Shown here: piece by piece, positions 8,573-21,037 of the stretch
How the letters are laid out: each line of letters begins with the position of its first letter
Numbering within the stretch: position 1 is the stretch's first letter
NCBI RefSeq assembly: GCF_000027005.1
Contig: NC_012963.1
Coordinates: 2,356,001-2,420,000 of the forward strand
Direction of reading: 5' to 3'
Source of the DNA: Komagataella phaffii GS115
Taxonomy: Eukaryota; Ascomycota; Pichiomycetes; Pichiales; Pichiaceae
DNA length: 64,000 nucleotides
The notes under the pieces: generated by a model
What the model saw: the letters and a program-made list of their open reading frames with translations, nothing else
Database searches by the model: none
What the model was told of the DNA's origin: nothing
Made by a program: the position numbers and the translations under genes

Positions 8573-9964
8573 TCACTTTTTCCACTCCATGGAAGAGCCC
8601 TCGGCCGGGTTTATTTGATAATGATCTGACTTGCCGCGGCCCGCGCTTGATTGGCGATATTCGCTTAAATCCAGGTCAATCATCTCCTGGCATAAATGCC
8701 TGCTATTTAATATAAACCTGACGACATCTGCTCCATAACTCTCGTTATCCAAGGTTTGAAACACAAATCGTTGTTGATATTTCGTTTGTTTAGTCGTTTG
8801 TAGGTACCAGAATTGTGACATCAAACGGATATGAATCCTGATGATTCGCTGGATGATCTTGGATATCTTGTACTCTAGTGGTTCATCAGTGCCATTGGGA
8901 GGTATACTCAGGGTCTGCTTGCTATTTTTAGCTTTGAAACCCCTTTCTTTTTGTTTCAGGAGGTACATTACTCCTGATCGCTTTTTCTTGGAAAGTGCGT
9001 TTAAGTAGTGAAATCGTAGTTGGTCGAAAACCAGGGAGCTTCGTCTGATGTTTGATTCAAGCTGATCGTTCATATCAGAGAACAGTTTGGAATTGTGTGG
9101 TCCGTGATCCTGAAATGTCTTGACCATATTTAGGGCCTTGGAGACTTCTGCTACTGCCTGATACAGCATTTTGTTCATAAATTGATTGTCTGGGATGTCT
9201 TTCCTAATCAGGTTAACAAGTGCCTTGGGCGGGGATATTGACTTGGGTGTGGCAGTCAGACGCCGTTCAAAACTTGCAGATAAAGGGTGAGAGGGAGAGG
9301 GGAAAGGAGAGGGAGACGGAGAAAGGTGATCAGGAGGCTTTTCAACAGAAACCAGGTGCGTAGTCGGTGCTTTTGTAACTGTTTTGGGTGTTTCTGGAGA
9401 TTTAGAGATATCTTGGAGTGCAAACAGGTTTAGTAATGACGGGATTAACCTGACTGTTTTCCTACGAATCCTGGAAACGTTAGAATCAAGCAACGGCAAC
9501 CATTTGACTAGTAAAAACTTTAGGTTTTCCTGGTACATCTCGCAAATCGACATTACAAACCCCACACTACTCAAAACCATCAGACCCGCAATCCAAATTG
9601 GAGACGATTTTGAAGGTAAAATCGGCTCTTGTATTGTGACGTTGGGTACAAGATTCAGGACCTTAGGAGTAGCAGCTGGAACATAGATTGACCCCACGCG
9701 ACTGCACGTTTTGGCTTGAGAGAAGACGTCCTGGTTATCCTGAGTGTCATAGAGCAGTTGCCCGTAATCAGACAAACGAATTTCGTTTTTCAGGTTTGAA
9801 TCTTTGAGACTCAATTGATCGTCATTTCCGCCTAGTGAAAGGGATAGGCGTGGTCCACTGATCAAGTGACTGAGAGAAAAGTTGTCTGAGGTCTGTAAGA
9901 GGAAAAAAGTAATAACATGACTGACTATCACGGCTACCTTGACAAGAGTGCTGAACAGAAGCAT
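8573..9964 (-). CDS. Unrecognised protein with two predicted membrane segments
   Basis: A 463-aa protein I cannot assign to a family. An N-terminal hydrophobic segment (about 5-24) could be a signal anchor, and a second one (about 126-147, WIAGLMVLSSVGFVMSI) a transmembrane helix. The loop between them carries one NVT sequon. After the second segment the chain is basic, then Ser/Pro-rich (about 210-245), then predominantly helical and basic to the C-terminus. Such a layout suits an endoplasmic reticulum or nuclear-envelope protein with a large cytosolic or nuclear domain, but this is only topology. The leader contains a four-copy 11-bp repeat. Its stop lies 33 bp before the GUD1 ATG. Frame length and codon pattern support a real gene. 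Confidence 0.7.
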   Translation of the reverse strand: MLLFSTLVKVAVIVSHVITFFLLQTSDNFSLSHLISGPRLSLSLGGNDDQLSLKDSNLKNEIRLSDYGQLLYDTQDNQDVFSQAKTCSRVGSIYVPAATPKVLNLVPNVTIQEPILPSKSSPIWIAGLMVLSSVGFVMSICEMYQENLKFLLVKWLPLLDSNVSRIRRKTVRLIPSLLNLFALQDISKSPETPKTVTKAPTTHLVSVEKPPDHLSPSPSPFPSPSHPLSASFERRLTATPKSISPPKALVNLIRKDIPDNQFMNKMLYQAVAEVSKALNMVKTFQDHGPHNSKLFSDMNDQLESNIRRSSLVFDQLRFHYLNALSKKKRSGVMYLLKQKERGFKAKNSKQTLSIPPNGTDEPLEYKISKIIQRIIRIHIRLMSQFWYLQTTKQTKYQQRFVFQTLDNESYGADVVRFILNSRHLCQEMIDLDLSEYRQSSAGRGKSDHYQINPAEGSSMEWKK

Positions 9965-9981
9965 GGCCCAAGTGAAGAGTA

Positions 9982-10025
9982 GGAAAGATGGTGGAAAGAT
10001 GGTGGAGAGATGGAGGAGAGACGGT
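9982..10025. repeat. Four-copy 11-bp tandem repeat (GGAAAGATGGT unit)
   Basis: Units start at 9982, 9993, 10004 and 10015. The first two are identical, the last two diverge by 2-3 bases. On the coding strand of the downstream gene the unit reads ACCATCTTTCC, placing a pyrimidine-rich array 18-61 bp upstream of the ATG at 9964, probably inside the 5' leader or core promoter. Confidence 0.8.
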
Positions 10026-10181
10026 GGACCTTCTACGGATTTGTGATCTGATATCGCATTACAACAAACAAGATTGTTGTAGCGTAGTTGGATTAAGCAG
10101 TTCTTAGATTATTTGGTAAGTGTTATGTAAAACAGAAAAAGAAAGGAGGAAGTGAAGAAGAAACAAACTTATATGTCACAA

Positions 10182-11033
10182 TCAAGAGTCCGAGTTCATG
10201 ATATTGCCTATCGTGAAGTTGTTCTTTCTCTTGGTAAATCGATCTGATGAGACTGACAGAGGAGCCAACGGTGATAGGGCAGGCTTGCGAATAGCATTGG
10301 TAGAATCTAATGCAGAGAGGTTGGTATCAGACTTTCTCTTGGTCCCCAGACGAATGTCTTGTGAAGAAAACGATTTACTCAAAGTGACGTTGGACGAAGA
10401 TTTGTTCAACATTGTCTTCACTTTATTGTCAGTAGAGACATTGGCTGGTTGCTGCAATGGTTCCGAGGGAAGTTCTTCCAAATTTAACAGTGATCTTATT
10501 GGTGGAAGTTGTACGTTGCTGGGCATTGCGGGCTTCAGTGTAGGCGATTGCAACGGAGTAGTTAAAGGCGTATCAGCGGGCGAGACCAAGTTTGAAATTG
10601 TTGGAGAGTTTGGAACTGTTGGTGAGTTGGGTCTTGACTTTTTTCTGGAAACAAAATCCTGTTGTTGGTCGCTCAACGTGACTATTGATGTCATCGACTG
10701 GTTATTAGATTTTGTCAACAGGCTATTACTGCTTGGAGTCCTGATTGGAGTGATTCTGTGTAAAAGAGATAAAGAGTTCAACTGTTGATATGACCCTGAA
10801 GGCGTGGATCCATTTGAGTTGAGAGAAAACAATGAATTGGCTGAATGGGTCCTTGAAGATGCAGAAAATGGTGGGGAGAATCTGTGCTGTTGCTGATTAG
10901 CNGGTGCCAGGTTTCTTTGATCTTGAGCAAATCCAAATTGTTGCTGGGCCTGTGGTTGTGGTTGAAGTGGTTGTGGTTGCAGTGGCGGTTGTTGCTGTGG
11001 TTGTTGCTGTGGTTGTTGTTGTTGTTGTTGTTG

Positions 11034-11064
<31 letters not shown>

Positions 11065-11546
11065 TGTTGTTGAGCATCTACACCATTCAAACTGGTTTGA
11101 GAAGTCCCTGCCATCACCTGTCTTGGTTGTAAGGAAAAAAGCGGAGGCATCAAATACTGGCCTTGTTCGCCGTTTGCAGCACCAGATGGAACCCAATAAA
11201 CAGGAACCGCCTGCGTGTATATTGGTTGTCCCATTTGATCGTTCCCCATGGGAACGAGATGTACCTCGTTATTCTGAGGTGGCAACTCCACAGCTTGTTC
11301 TTCGTCCTTCCGCTTCTTCTTTCTGCCCTTTCTCACAGTTGGGTTTGTGTGTATCCTCAAGTGTCTGGTCAATTCATCAGACCTGGAAAACTTCTTTGGG
11401 CATCCAGGGAACGTGCAAGGGTGAGGTTTTTCCCCTGTGTGTGTTCTAATGTGTCTTGTTTGATGTTCCAACCGGTGGAAGGCCTTGTCGCACATGGGGC
11501 ACTGGTAGGGCCTATCATTGGGCTTCGTTGGGGGAGCAGTAGTCAT
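10182..11546 (-). CDS. MIG1: Mig1/CreA-type C2H2 zinc-finger repressor
   Basis: Two adjacent C2H2 fingers open this 454-aa protein: C16/C19/H32/H36 and C44/C49/H62/H66, joined by the HTGEKPH linker. The recognition residues [14 protein letters not shown] and [14 protein letters not shown] match Mig1/CreA repressors, which bind GC boxes with AT flanks and repress genes in glucose. A basic patch ([12 protein letters not shown]) follows. Gln-rich low complexity (about 155-220) includes an uninterrupted run of 20 Gln. The base at 10902 is N; it sits in the third position of CCN, so the residue is Pro whatever the base. Komagataella carries more than one Mig1-like gene, so the exact paralogue is uncertain. 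SYGGGG boxes upstream suggest self-regulation. Confidence 0.88.
11013..11072 (-). repeat. Mixed CAA/CAG microsatellite encoding 20 glutamines
   Basis: Sixty bases of pure Gln codons inside the Mig1-type gene. Runs of CAG and of CAA are segregated rather than alternating, typical of replication-slippage growth. Flanking QQQP units extend the Gln/Pro-rich tract toward 10940. Length is likely to vary between strains. Confidence 0.9.
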
Positions 11547-11998
11547 TGCGAAGTATCTATTGGTGACTGAGCTAGTGGCAATTTGAACAAATAAAGCTGC
11601 TCAGTGAGTGATTTTTCGTATAAGTAGAGGAAAGGAAAGGAAAAAAAAATGGATAACCAGGGGAGAAACAGAAAAAGGGTGGGAAAAAAAGAAATAGTGA
11701 GGAGATTCGTATGACCGGAAAAACTTAGGACCTAGATGTTCCGTTGCGGCGAAAAAATACATAACTATAATTGCCCCGCCACCCCACTCGAATCTCCTGA
11801 CCTATTCCGACTGGGGCCTATGGCTGCATCCGAAGTAAGGACCGAAGAAAAAAATGTGGGAACACAGAAAAACCGGATAAATGCAATTAGAAATTAAAAA
11901 AAGAAATACAAAAAGCAATATAGCACGTGACAATAACGTTCACATTTGACATGCTTATGTAATAGATTCTTGAATAAAATCGTGAATTATGTAATCAG
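11547..11998. promoter_or_regulatory. Promoter of the Mig1-type gene with three SYGGGG boxes; 3' end of SMB1
   Basis: Both flanking genes run on the minus strand, so this 452-bp gap holds the promoter of the zinc-finger gene and the terminator region of SMB1. Mig1-core SYGGGG matches occur as CCCCGC at 11774-11779, CCCCAC at 11782-11787 (both minus-strand sites) and CTGGGG at 11811-11816, about 230-270 bp upstream of the ATG. Purine-rich runs at 11625-11700 lie nearer the gene. No open frame worth calling is present. Confidence 0.4.
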
Positions 11999-12460
11999 TT
12001 ACACCTTTCTGAAACCTTGTGGTTTGGTGATTCTATGGGTGGTCTTTATGGGTTTGGTGAGAGCTGGCTCGGCTTTTAGTGGTCGTATAACGCCTTTAGC
12101 CTCGGGGATGCCTCCGGAGTTGCTGATATTAATCCGGGATCCTTGGTGGGTGTTTGGTTTTCCCTCTATTGATACGCTTACTATGTGTTCACCTCTTAGT
12201 ATTATCAGTCCCAGCGACCTTTTGGTTTCTTGGATGTTGGATTCGTCTAAGGGCTGGCCGGCCTTCTGTTGTGCTTGTTTCTTCAATTGAGCATACGACT
12301 TTTTGGTGACCCTGAACTCTTCGGTCTCACTGATAACCAAGTTCATGTGTTTGTCAAAAGAGATAAGCTCGCCAACAAGCTGCCTAGAATCCACCGTGTA
12401 CACTCTGATGTGGTAACCTACCAGGGATGCCAATTTTGTTCGTTTGGAGAGCGACGACAT
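11999..12460 (-). CDS. SMB1: Spliceosomal Sm protein B
   Basis: This 153-aa protein is the Sm B/B' subunit of the heptameric ring on U1, U2, U4 and U5 snRNAs. The Sm1 motif is seen as VGELISFDKHMNLVISETEE (about 28-47), and the Sm2 motif as RSLGLIILRGEHIVSVSIEG (about 85-104). The linker between them is long and basic (AQLKKQAQQK), as in other SmB proteins. The C-terminal tail is short and lacks the Pro-rich repeats of metazoan SmB. ATG at 12460 is the only sensible start. CHZ1 is divergent across 225 bp; that spacer contains TCACCC...GGGTGA inverted around a CTGGCCAG core near 12550-12575. Confidence 0.93.
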   Translation of the reverse strand: MSSLSKRTKLASLVGYHIRVYTVDSRQLVGELISFDKHMNLVISETEEFRVTKKSYAQLKKQAQQKAGQPLDESNIQETKRSLGLIILRGEHIVSVSIEGKPNTHQGSRINISNSGGIPEAKGVIRPLKAEPALTKPIKTTHRITKPQGFRKV

Positions 12461-12685
12461 GACGTTAATTTGCCTTGGACGGGAGTTCAGTAGGTGAGTT
12501 CGTTGTGAAGATTTGATGGATGGTTTTTTTCGCGCGGAGTATCCTTGATCACCCTCACCCTGGCCAGGCGGGTGAACCCAGCAATCTTAGGGGTTGGGTC
12601 GAGATACTGGTACGCGCCAAGGTACCTTCAAATTAACCAGTTCTCCACTCCCCTTCACCCAAGTTATTGAAACACGTCTTAAAAA

Positions 12686-13132
12686 ATGCCTGAAGAAGCC
12701 CCAATTGAAACACCAGTTGTCGACGAAACCCAGGAGGATTCCAAGAAACGCACAAAGGCTCCCGAAGACCGCAAGAAGCGTAGAAGAAGAAACTACGATG
12801 ACGATATTCCTGAAGACAAATCGTCTGAGGACGAAGACGCGGAGAAGGAAGAAGACGACGACAAACTCATAGCTGAAGAGGAAGAGGAGGATGATCTTAG
12901 TGAGATTGACTCCTCCAACATAATTGCTACTGGAAGAAGAACCAGAGGGAAAGTCATTGACTACTCCAAGGTCGAGGAGACCCTCAAGCAGGAGAAGGCA
13001 GCAAGCAAAGATGATGACGCGTCCAAACAACCAGAAGACGGCGAGGAGGAGGAGGAGGAAGACGAGGAAGATGATGCCGACTTCAAAGAGCCTGAACCAG
13101 AAGCTGAACCTAAGCCAGCTTCAGAGGCTTGA
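12686..13132 (+). CDS. CHZ1: Histone H2A.Z-H2B chaperone Chz1
   Basis: A 148-aa, highly charged and probably disordered protein. The CHZ motif is intact at about residues 71-93 (LSEIDSSNIIATGRRTRGKV, then IDY). It is flanked by acidic blocks on both sides and by a basic patch (KKRRRR) near residue 30 that could be a nuclear localisation signal. Chz1 delivers H2A.Z-H2B dimers to the SWR1 remodeller. Length agrees with the roughly 150-aa yeast protein. It converges on YPT31 with 53 bp between stop codons, an A-rich spacer. Confidence 0.92.
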   Translation: MPEEAPIETPVVDETQEDSKKRTKAPEDRKKRRRRNYDDDIPEDKSSEDEDAEKEEDDDKLIAEEEEEDDLSEIDSSNIIATGRRTRGKVIDYSKVEETLKQEKAASKDDDASKQPEDGEEEEEEDEEDDADFKEPEPEAEPKPASEA

Positions 13133-13185
13133 ATGATTAGCCCAAAAAAAAAAAATTGTACACGAAAAATTGCTCCCTATGTAGT

Positions 13186-13848
13186 CTAACAACATGAATC
13201 CTTCTTGATTTTACTATCCTTTGGAGTAGGAGTGAGCGTGATGGTTTGGCCACCTGTTATTGGTTTATTGTCGTTTCCGTAATCATTCATGTCAAACTGG
13301 TGTTTGGAAACCATGTCGTAGATGGCCTTGATAAGTTGCTGGAAGGCCAGTTCAACATTCTCAGAGTTCAAAGCCGAAGCTTCTGTAAATAATAGCCCCT
13401 TCTCCGTGGCAAAAGATTTGGCCTCATCTGTGGGCACAGCTCTCAAGTGATTCAAATCTGACTTGTTTCCGACAAGCTCCACCACAATGTTTGCGTCTGC
13501 ATGATCCTTCAGCTCACTCAACCATCTGGAAGCTCCCTCGTAGGAGGAGGAGTTTGAAATGTCGTAAACCAACAACGCTCCCACAGCGCCTCTGTAGTAA
13601 GCCGCGGTGACAGCTCTGTATCTTTCTTGGCCGGCAGTGTCCCAGATCTGGGCCTTTATCCTCTTCCCGTCAACTTCTATAGTACGAGTAGCAAATTCCA
13701 CGCCGATCGTGGTTTTGGATTCTATGTTGAACTCATCTCTAGTGAATCGAGACAGTAGGTTTGATTTCCCCACGCTGGATTCGCCCACTAGGACAATCTT
13801 GAACAGATACTCGTAATCGTAAGAGTAATCTTCAGCACTGTTTGACAT
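13186..13848 (-). CDS. YPT31: Rab11-type GTPase Ypt31/Ypt32
   Basis: The 220-aa small GTPase shows G1 GESSVGKS (22-29), effector region [23 protein letters not shown]3 WDTAGQE with Q74, G4 NKSD (128-131) and G5 EASAL. The C-terminal CC is a geranylgeranylation site. The [15 protein letters not shown] start and the effector sequence are those of Rab11/Ypt31, which acts in exit from the late Golgi and in endosome recycling through exocyst and myosin V effectors. No paralogue is visible in the window. Divergent from SPT16 across 442 bp. Confidence 0.94.
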   Translation of the reverse strand: MSNSAEDYSYDYEYLFKIVLVGESSVGKSNLLSRFTRDEFNIESKTTIGVEFATRTIEVDGKRIKAQIWDTAGQERYRAVTAAYYRGAVGALLVYDISNSSSYEGASRWLSELKDHADANIVVELVGNKSDLNHLRAVPTDEAKSFATEKGLLFTEASALNSENVELAFQQLIKAIYDMVSKHQFDMNDYGNDNKPITGGQTITLTPTPKDSKIKKDSCC

Positions 13849-17308
<3,460 letters not shown>

Positions 17309-17550
17309 TTCGTTCCAAAGCAATGCATTGAAACTTGAATGCAGCTGCAATGCAAACGTTGTTACTTTAGCCACTATCTCGGTTCCTACAAGCGATGAGG
17401 CATTCGATCCTGAGATACAGCGAACGTTGCTAGCCCAAGGCTCAATGTATGCTAGATGCCGTGTAGGTGCGTGAGGGCTTTTTATTTTTGTCCTTGGGCT
17501 ACAGGTACAGCAACCAGCAGATAAGAAGTTCAACCTGCGCAATGCTTTGC

Positions 17551-17577
17551 TTCCTATTCATGAAACTTAAATAGGAA
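17551..17577. repeat. Inverted repeat TTCCTATT / AATAGGAA, 11-nt loop
   Basis: Eight-base perfect arms at 17551-17558 and 17570-17577, in the SPT16 downstream region. It could form a weak hairpin in the 3' UTR. Confidence 0.5.
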
Positions 17578-17752
17578 CCTAAATACAATACAACATGAAA
17601 CATGTAGGCCTGAGTTCACTAGTAATTGTACCTCCTTTAGTGAGACGACAATCCTAACAATAAGCATGACCTAATTTTAAATTTAACTGCGAAAAGGGTT
17701 ACCCTGTTTAAATAGAAATTACCATGGCAACATAGGCTGTATGTGCATATGG

Positions 17753-17776
17753 GCCAAAATATGTACATATTTTGGC
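17753..17776. repeat. Perfect 24-bp palindrome (half-site GCCAAAATATGT)
   Basis: The sequence from 17753 to 17764 (GCCAAAATATGT) is followed with no spacer by its exact reverse complement to 17776. It lies about 215 bp downstream of the APSES gene stop, between convergent genes. Possible roles are a strong 3' hairpin, a cruciform, or a dimeric protein site. Confidence 0.85.
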
Positions 17777-17990
17777 TGTTAAAAAACATTAAGTGTATTG
17801 AATAGGATACAGAAGGAACTAGTAAGTACAAAAGAAAATACATGTAGGAACTTGAGGAAGAGAGCAAGTGAACGTTTATTGCAATTGCAATCCCGAATGG
17901 AAACAACTTTAGAGTTTTCTCCACGGTTTTCATCTGGTGAAAGACTTTTTTTTCTTTCGTTCAAATTTTTTTTTTGGAACACATGTTTCA

Positions 17991-19553
17991 TTATTTCTGA
18001 GGTTGGGTAGCCTGTGTTGTACCCGGAACGGTGGGATACTGGTAGGAACCATACTGAGGATTATAGTTATTCACTCCGTAGAAAAATTGTTGACCGTAAG
18101 GTTGCGAAGCAGTTGCAGATGTGGTAGAATCAGAACCCTGAATTTGACCCTGAGGCTGGGCGTGTGCCTGAGACTGAGGAGCTTGAGTGTGTGCCTGGGC
18201 TTGGGCTTGAGCTTGTGCCTGCGCTTGAGCTTGCTGGTAGTAGCCAATTGGGTATGACGAACTCACCGACCCAGCACCAGCACCACCAGTAGAAGCCGAT
18301 GTTGGGTCATAGGCATTCTCCTTTTCCTTATACTCATCGCGTTTAGCATCACGAGGCGACATCTGGGTTTGCCCAACGTTATTGGTAGGAGTGCCCTGTT
18401 GGATAACGCGGTCAATGTCCTTGACAAACAAAGGATAAAGGATATCCACAATGTGTTCCTTCTGAGCCATAGCCAAAGCACGGTCAAATGGAATCCACAC
18501 ACCCTTCAGATGCATAGAACCAATTTTAACGACGTGACGGATTTTTTCAGATTTCAACATTCCGTCTCGTCTTCCACGGGTCATTTTAGCCACGTTTAGA
18601 AGCTTCGTACCGTTAATCATATTATTATCAGCACGACGAACCACAGAGACTCCGTTGGCATCCACCTGGTAGCACAAGGTCTTTTCGTCCTCCCACATGG
18701 TAGTGGTGATCCTAGGGCGTACCCCTACAGGCTGAACCTGTCCAACAGAAGGAATTTGACCACTTTGAACTATAACGGACGTGTTATAGCCTGATGGCGC
18801 TGCCTGAGACTGCTGGTACAATGGAACAGAGCCAGAAGAGCCGTAAACACCAGGGTAACCACCAGAATAGCCACCATAGCCATAACGGAATGAATAGTCT
18901 GCTTGGGCCTGCTGAGAGGGCTGCGGCTGAACTGCACCTTGGGTTTGTTGTTGCTGAGACTGCTGCTGTTGTGGAGTTGCCGTGGCACTGATGGAAGCTT
19001 GCTTGTTCTGCTGGTATACAGGCTGTTGGTAACCCAATTGGGAGTAGGAGTAGTAAGGGTATTGTTGATTAGTCCCACTAGGAGTAGAACCTGATGCAGC
19101 TGAAGCAGCAGCGGCCTGTTGTTGTTGTTGCTGGGCGTAACCTTGGGGCTGGTAATACTGTTGAGGCTGGTAGTACTGGTAGTCCTGCTGTTGTTGGTAG
19201 TAGGACCTAGAAGGCGTGCTTTGTTGATTCGTGGTGGAGTAGCCTGTGCCCGCATACTGAGGGTATGGGAGGTGCTGTTGCAATTGGTGGGATTGCTGAG
19301 ATTGAGGCTGTGATTGCTGAACCTGCTGGTGACCGACTTGACCTAGCTGGCCAGTCTGCTGAGAGGTGTTTCCAGACCTGGCGATCTGTGAGTGGCCTCC
19401 TGAATCCCCCTGGACACCAGAGCCGGGTGAACCATTGATAGAAGCCTGCTGATTGGACGAGCCAGAGGGGACAACCCCGGCAGCATTGGAGACGGAATTA
19501 GGAGTTGCGCCGGACGTGGCTCCTGGGGGTCCTGATGGATTAGTCGAACTCAT
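17991..19553 (-). CDS. EFG1: APSES-domain transcription factor (Efg1/Phd1/Sok2/StuA type)
   Basis: This 520-aa regulator carries one APSES DNA-binding domain at about 278-385, recognisable by [40 protein letters not shown] and [16 protein letters not shown]. The flanks are Gln/Tyr/Ser/Pro-rich, with a QA dipeptide run near residues 440-455. There are no ankyrin repeats, which separates it from Mbp1/Swi4. Relatives control filamentation, cell type and stress responses. Whether it is closer to Efg1 or to Phd1/Sok2 cannot be settled here; Efg1 is used as the family name outside the Saccharomyces duplication. Start at 19553 is the first ATG. The 650-bp upstream gap is long, as is usual for such master regulators. 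Confidence 0.9.
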   Translation of the reverse strand: MSSTNPSGPPGATSGATPNSVSNAAGVVPSGSSNQQASINGSPGSGVQGDSGGHSQIARSGNTSQQTGQLGQVGHQQVQQSQPQSQQSHQLQQHLPYPQYAGTGYSTTNQQSTPSRSYYQQQQDYQYYQPQQYYQPQGYAQQQQQQAAAASAASGSTPSGTNQQYPYYSYSQLGYQQPVYQQNKQASISATATPQQQQSQQQQTQGAVQPQPSQQAQADYSFRYGYGGYSGGYPGVYGSSGSVPLYQQSQAAPSGYNTSVIVQSGQIPSVGQVQPVGVRPRITTTMWEDEKTLCYQVDANGVSVVRRADNNMINGTKLLNVAKMTRGRRDGMLKSEKIRHVVKIGSMHLKGVWIPFDRALAMAQKEHIVDILYPLFVKDIDRVIQQGTPTNNVGQTQMSPRDAKRDEYKEKENAYDPTSASTGGAGAGSVSSSYPIGYYQQAQAQAQAQAQAQAHTQAPQSQAHAQPQGQIQGSDSTTSATASQPYGQQFFYGVNNYNPQYGSYQYPTVPGTTQATQPQK

Positions 19554-20203
19554 CTAAACGAAAACAAATGAACAAACAAATGCAAATTGGAAGCGAAGGA
19601 AGAGAAAAAAGTGGATTTGCCGTACATATGCATGTCTATATACCGTGCAAGCAGTACGATTGAACAGTACGGTCCTTATGCGAGACTGGGGCGTTAATAA
19701 AAAGGTAGGTGTCAAGACCAATTTTGGGACTGTTTTTTTTTGTTGGTGCACTGGGCGAAGGGAGGGGACGCATTTTCCCTCAAGACGACTTTACAACGTA
19801 CAACATATTGTAACGAGTGGCCCCGATTAAGGTCGGGGCGGTTCGATGTGCATAGGCCACGATTGGTTGATACTAGAATTTGAGCGCTCAGCCCGATTTC
19901 TTGTAGAGAGACTGCACGGCTTGGTTGCATCCTATTATGCACGATGGAGAATCTGGTGGTAGGCAGTGAGTACGTCTCAATATTTCGTATGTGCAGAGAA
20001 TGCCAGCAAGTTGTGCTTGCAGGGCTAATCGCAGTAGGCGTCATCTGCTTGGAAGGAGCGGGTATAGACTATGTAGACTACCTACTTAGCGGGGAGAACT
20101 CTTTCAGGACTTTTATGTCCTCTTCCTACCTGGCCCTGGCCAGTGCTTCCTAGCATTCAACTTAAACATAATCGTTTGTTATTTATTTATTTATTAGAAC
20201 CCT
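19554..20203. promoter_or_regulatory. Divergent promoter between the APSES gene and the Pex11-family gene
   Basis: A 650-bp spacer. It contains the inverted repeat GCCCCGA-N6-TCGGGGC at 19820-19839, which is also an everted CCG/CGG pair of the sort bound by Zn2Cys6 factors. A TTATTTATTTATTTATT tract ends near 20196, just before the Pex11-family ATG. Short open frames on both strands show no protein features. Confidence 0.4.
19820..19839. repeat. Inverted repeat GCCCCGA-N6-TCGGGGC
   Basis: Perfect 7-bp GC-rich arms with a 6-bp spacer in an otherwise mixed-composition promoter. The arms also resemble Mig1-type GC cores. Binding factor unknown. Confidence 0.6.
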
Positions 20204-20974
20204 ATGGTGTCCATTGGCTTCCTTCTAAGATTGATCTCCTCCCAGGACACCTACCAATCGATCCAGTCCCAAATTGTAAGCAACCCCTCCAAATTTGACG
20301 ATACTTTGGCCACATTCCAGTATGGATCTTTATTGGTAGCAGGGATACTCAAGAAGGTCCAACACTCCAAGGACTCGTCGGCTTATTCAGCCAAAGTCTA
20401 CCAATCATTGAGAGCCATTTTCTACTATTTCCAAGACTATCGTATCGTTTCTAGGTGTTGGTCGTTGATCCCGTTGTTGGCCTCTCTTTTGAGACAGCTT
20501 AACAGCAAACCAAACATTTCGTACTCCAAACTTATGCCATTGGCTCAGACCCTATCGTTGGTAATATTTCAAGCGTTGGAGAATTATGCCGCAGTACTGA
20601 GTCACAATTTCCTGTCCCTTCCAAACTTTGACCTGAATGACCCAAAAGATCAACAGTACAACACCAAAGTGTATCGGTTATCTTACCGTTTCTGGGCCCT
20701 TTACGTCATTCTGGAGCTGGCTGACATTTCCAGGTCGATTTTGCGTCCAGGTTCAACTGCAACTCTCAGATCTTCACTTGATCTTGCCAAATTGAACCCA
20801 ATTGCAATCAGACTTTACAACAACTTGGGATTCCTCCCACTGACCTTCCATTGGTCTACATCGGGCTTTTTACCGGAGACGCTCATTGGTCTCTTTGGAT
20901 TTGTGGGCTCTGGAGCCCTAGCCTACCCTCACTGGGTTCGCTTATCTAAGCACTTAACGTCTACATTGAATTAA
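20204..20974 (+). CDS. Pex11-family peroxisomal membrane protein
   Basis: The 256-aa protein has the Pex11 layout: an amphipathic N-terminal part with a DDTLATFQYGSLL segment, a middle region with SRCWSLIPLLASLLRQL and FQALENYAAVLSH, then YRLSYRFWALYVILELADISRSILR, and a hydrophobic C-terminal span (about 215-240). Pex11 proteins bend and elongate the peroxisomal membrane before fission and influence fatty-acid beta-oxidation. It looks nearer to Pex11C than to classical yeast Pex11, but I cannot decide between paralogues without alignment. The following gene starts 63 bp after the stop on the same strand. Confidence 0.68.
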   Translation: MVSIGFLLRLISSQDTYQSIQSQIVSNPSKFDDTLATFQYGSLLVAGILKKVQHSKDSSAYSAKVYQSLRAIFYYFQDYRIVSRCWSLIPLLASLLRQLNSKPNISYSKLMPLAQTLSLVIFQALENYAAVLSHNFLSLPNFDLNDPKDQQYNTKVYRLSYRFWALYVILELADISRSILRPGSTATLRSSLDLAKLNPIAIRLYNNLGFLPLTFHWSTSGFLPETLIGLFGFVGSGALAYPHWVRLSKHLTSTLN

Positions 20975-21037
20975 CTGGGAACGGCAGCCGCTCAGTCTGT
21001 TCTTTCTCCTTTACTCCCCACAATTACGACAATACCC

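Larger units (their letters stand above)
17309..17990. other. 682-bp convergent intergenic region, no gene seen
   Basis: Stop codons of SPT16 and the APSES gene face each other across an unusually long gap for this window. I see no ORF with support and no tRNA. It contains an 8-bp stem inverted repeat (17551-17577) and a perfect 24-bp palindrome (17753-17776). It probably holds the two 3' UTRs; a non-coding RNA cannot be excluded. Confidence 0.5.

Noticed and set aside
11013..11072. Possible CRISPR-like or minisatellite array
   Set aside because: It is a pure trinucleotide Gln-coding repeat without spacers; yeast nuclear DNA is not expected to have CRISPR.
10897..11449. Frames with poly-Ala/Thr or poly-Val/Leu runs on both strands near 11 kb
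   Set aside because: All are other-frame readings of the CAA/CAG repeat inside the Mig1-type gene.
19712..20153. Short frames on both strands in the APSES/Pex11 promoter
   Set aside because: They are short, overlap each other, cover an inverted repeat and a T/A tract, and have no protein features.
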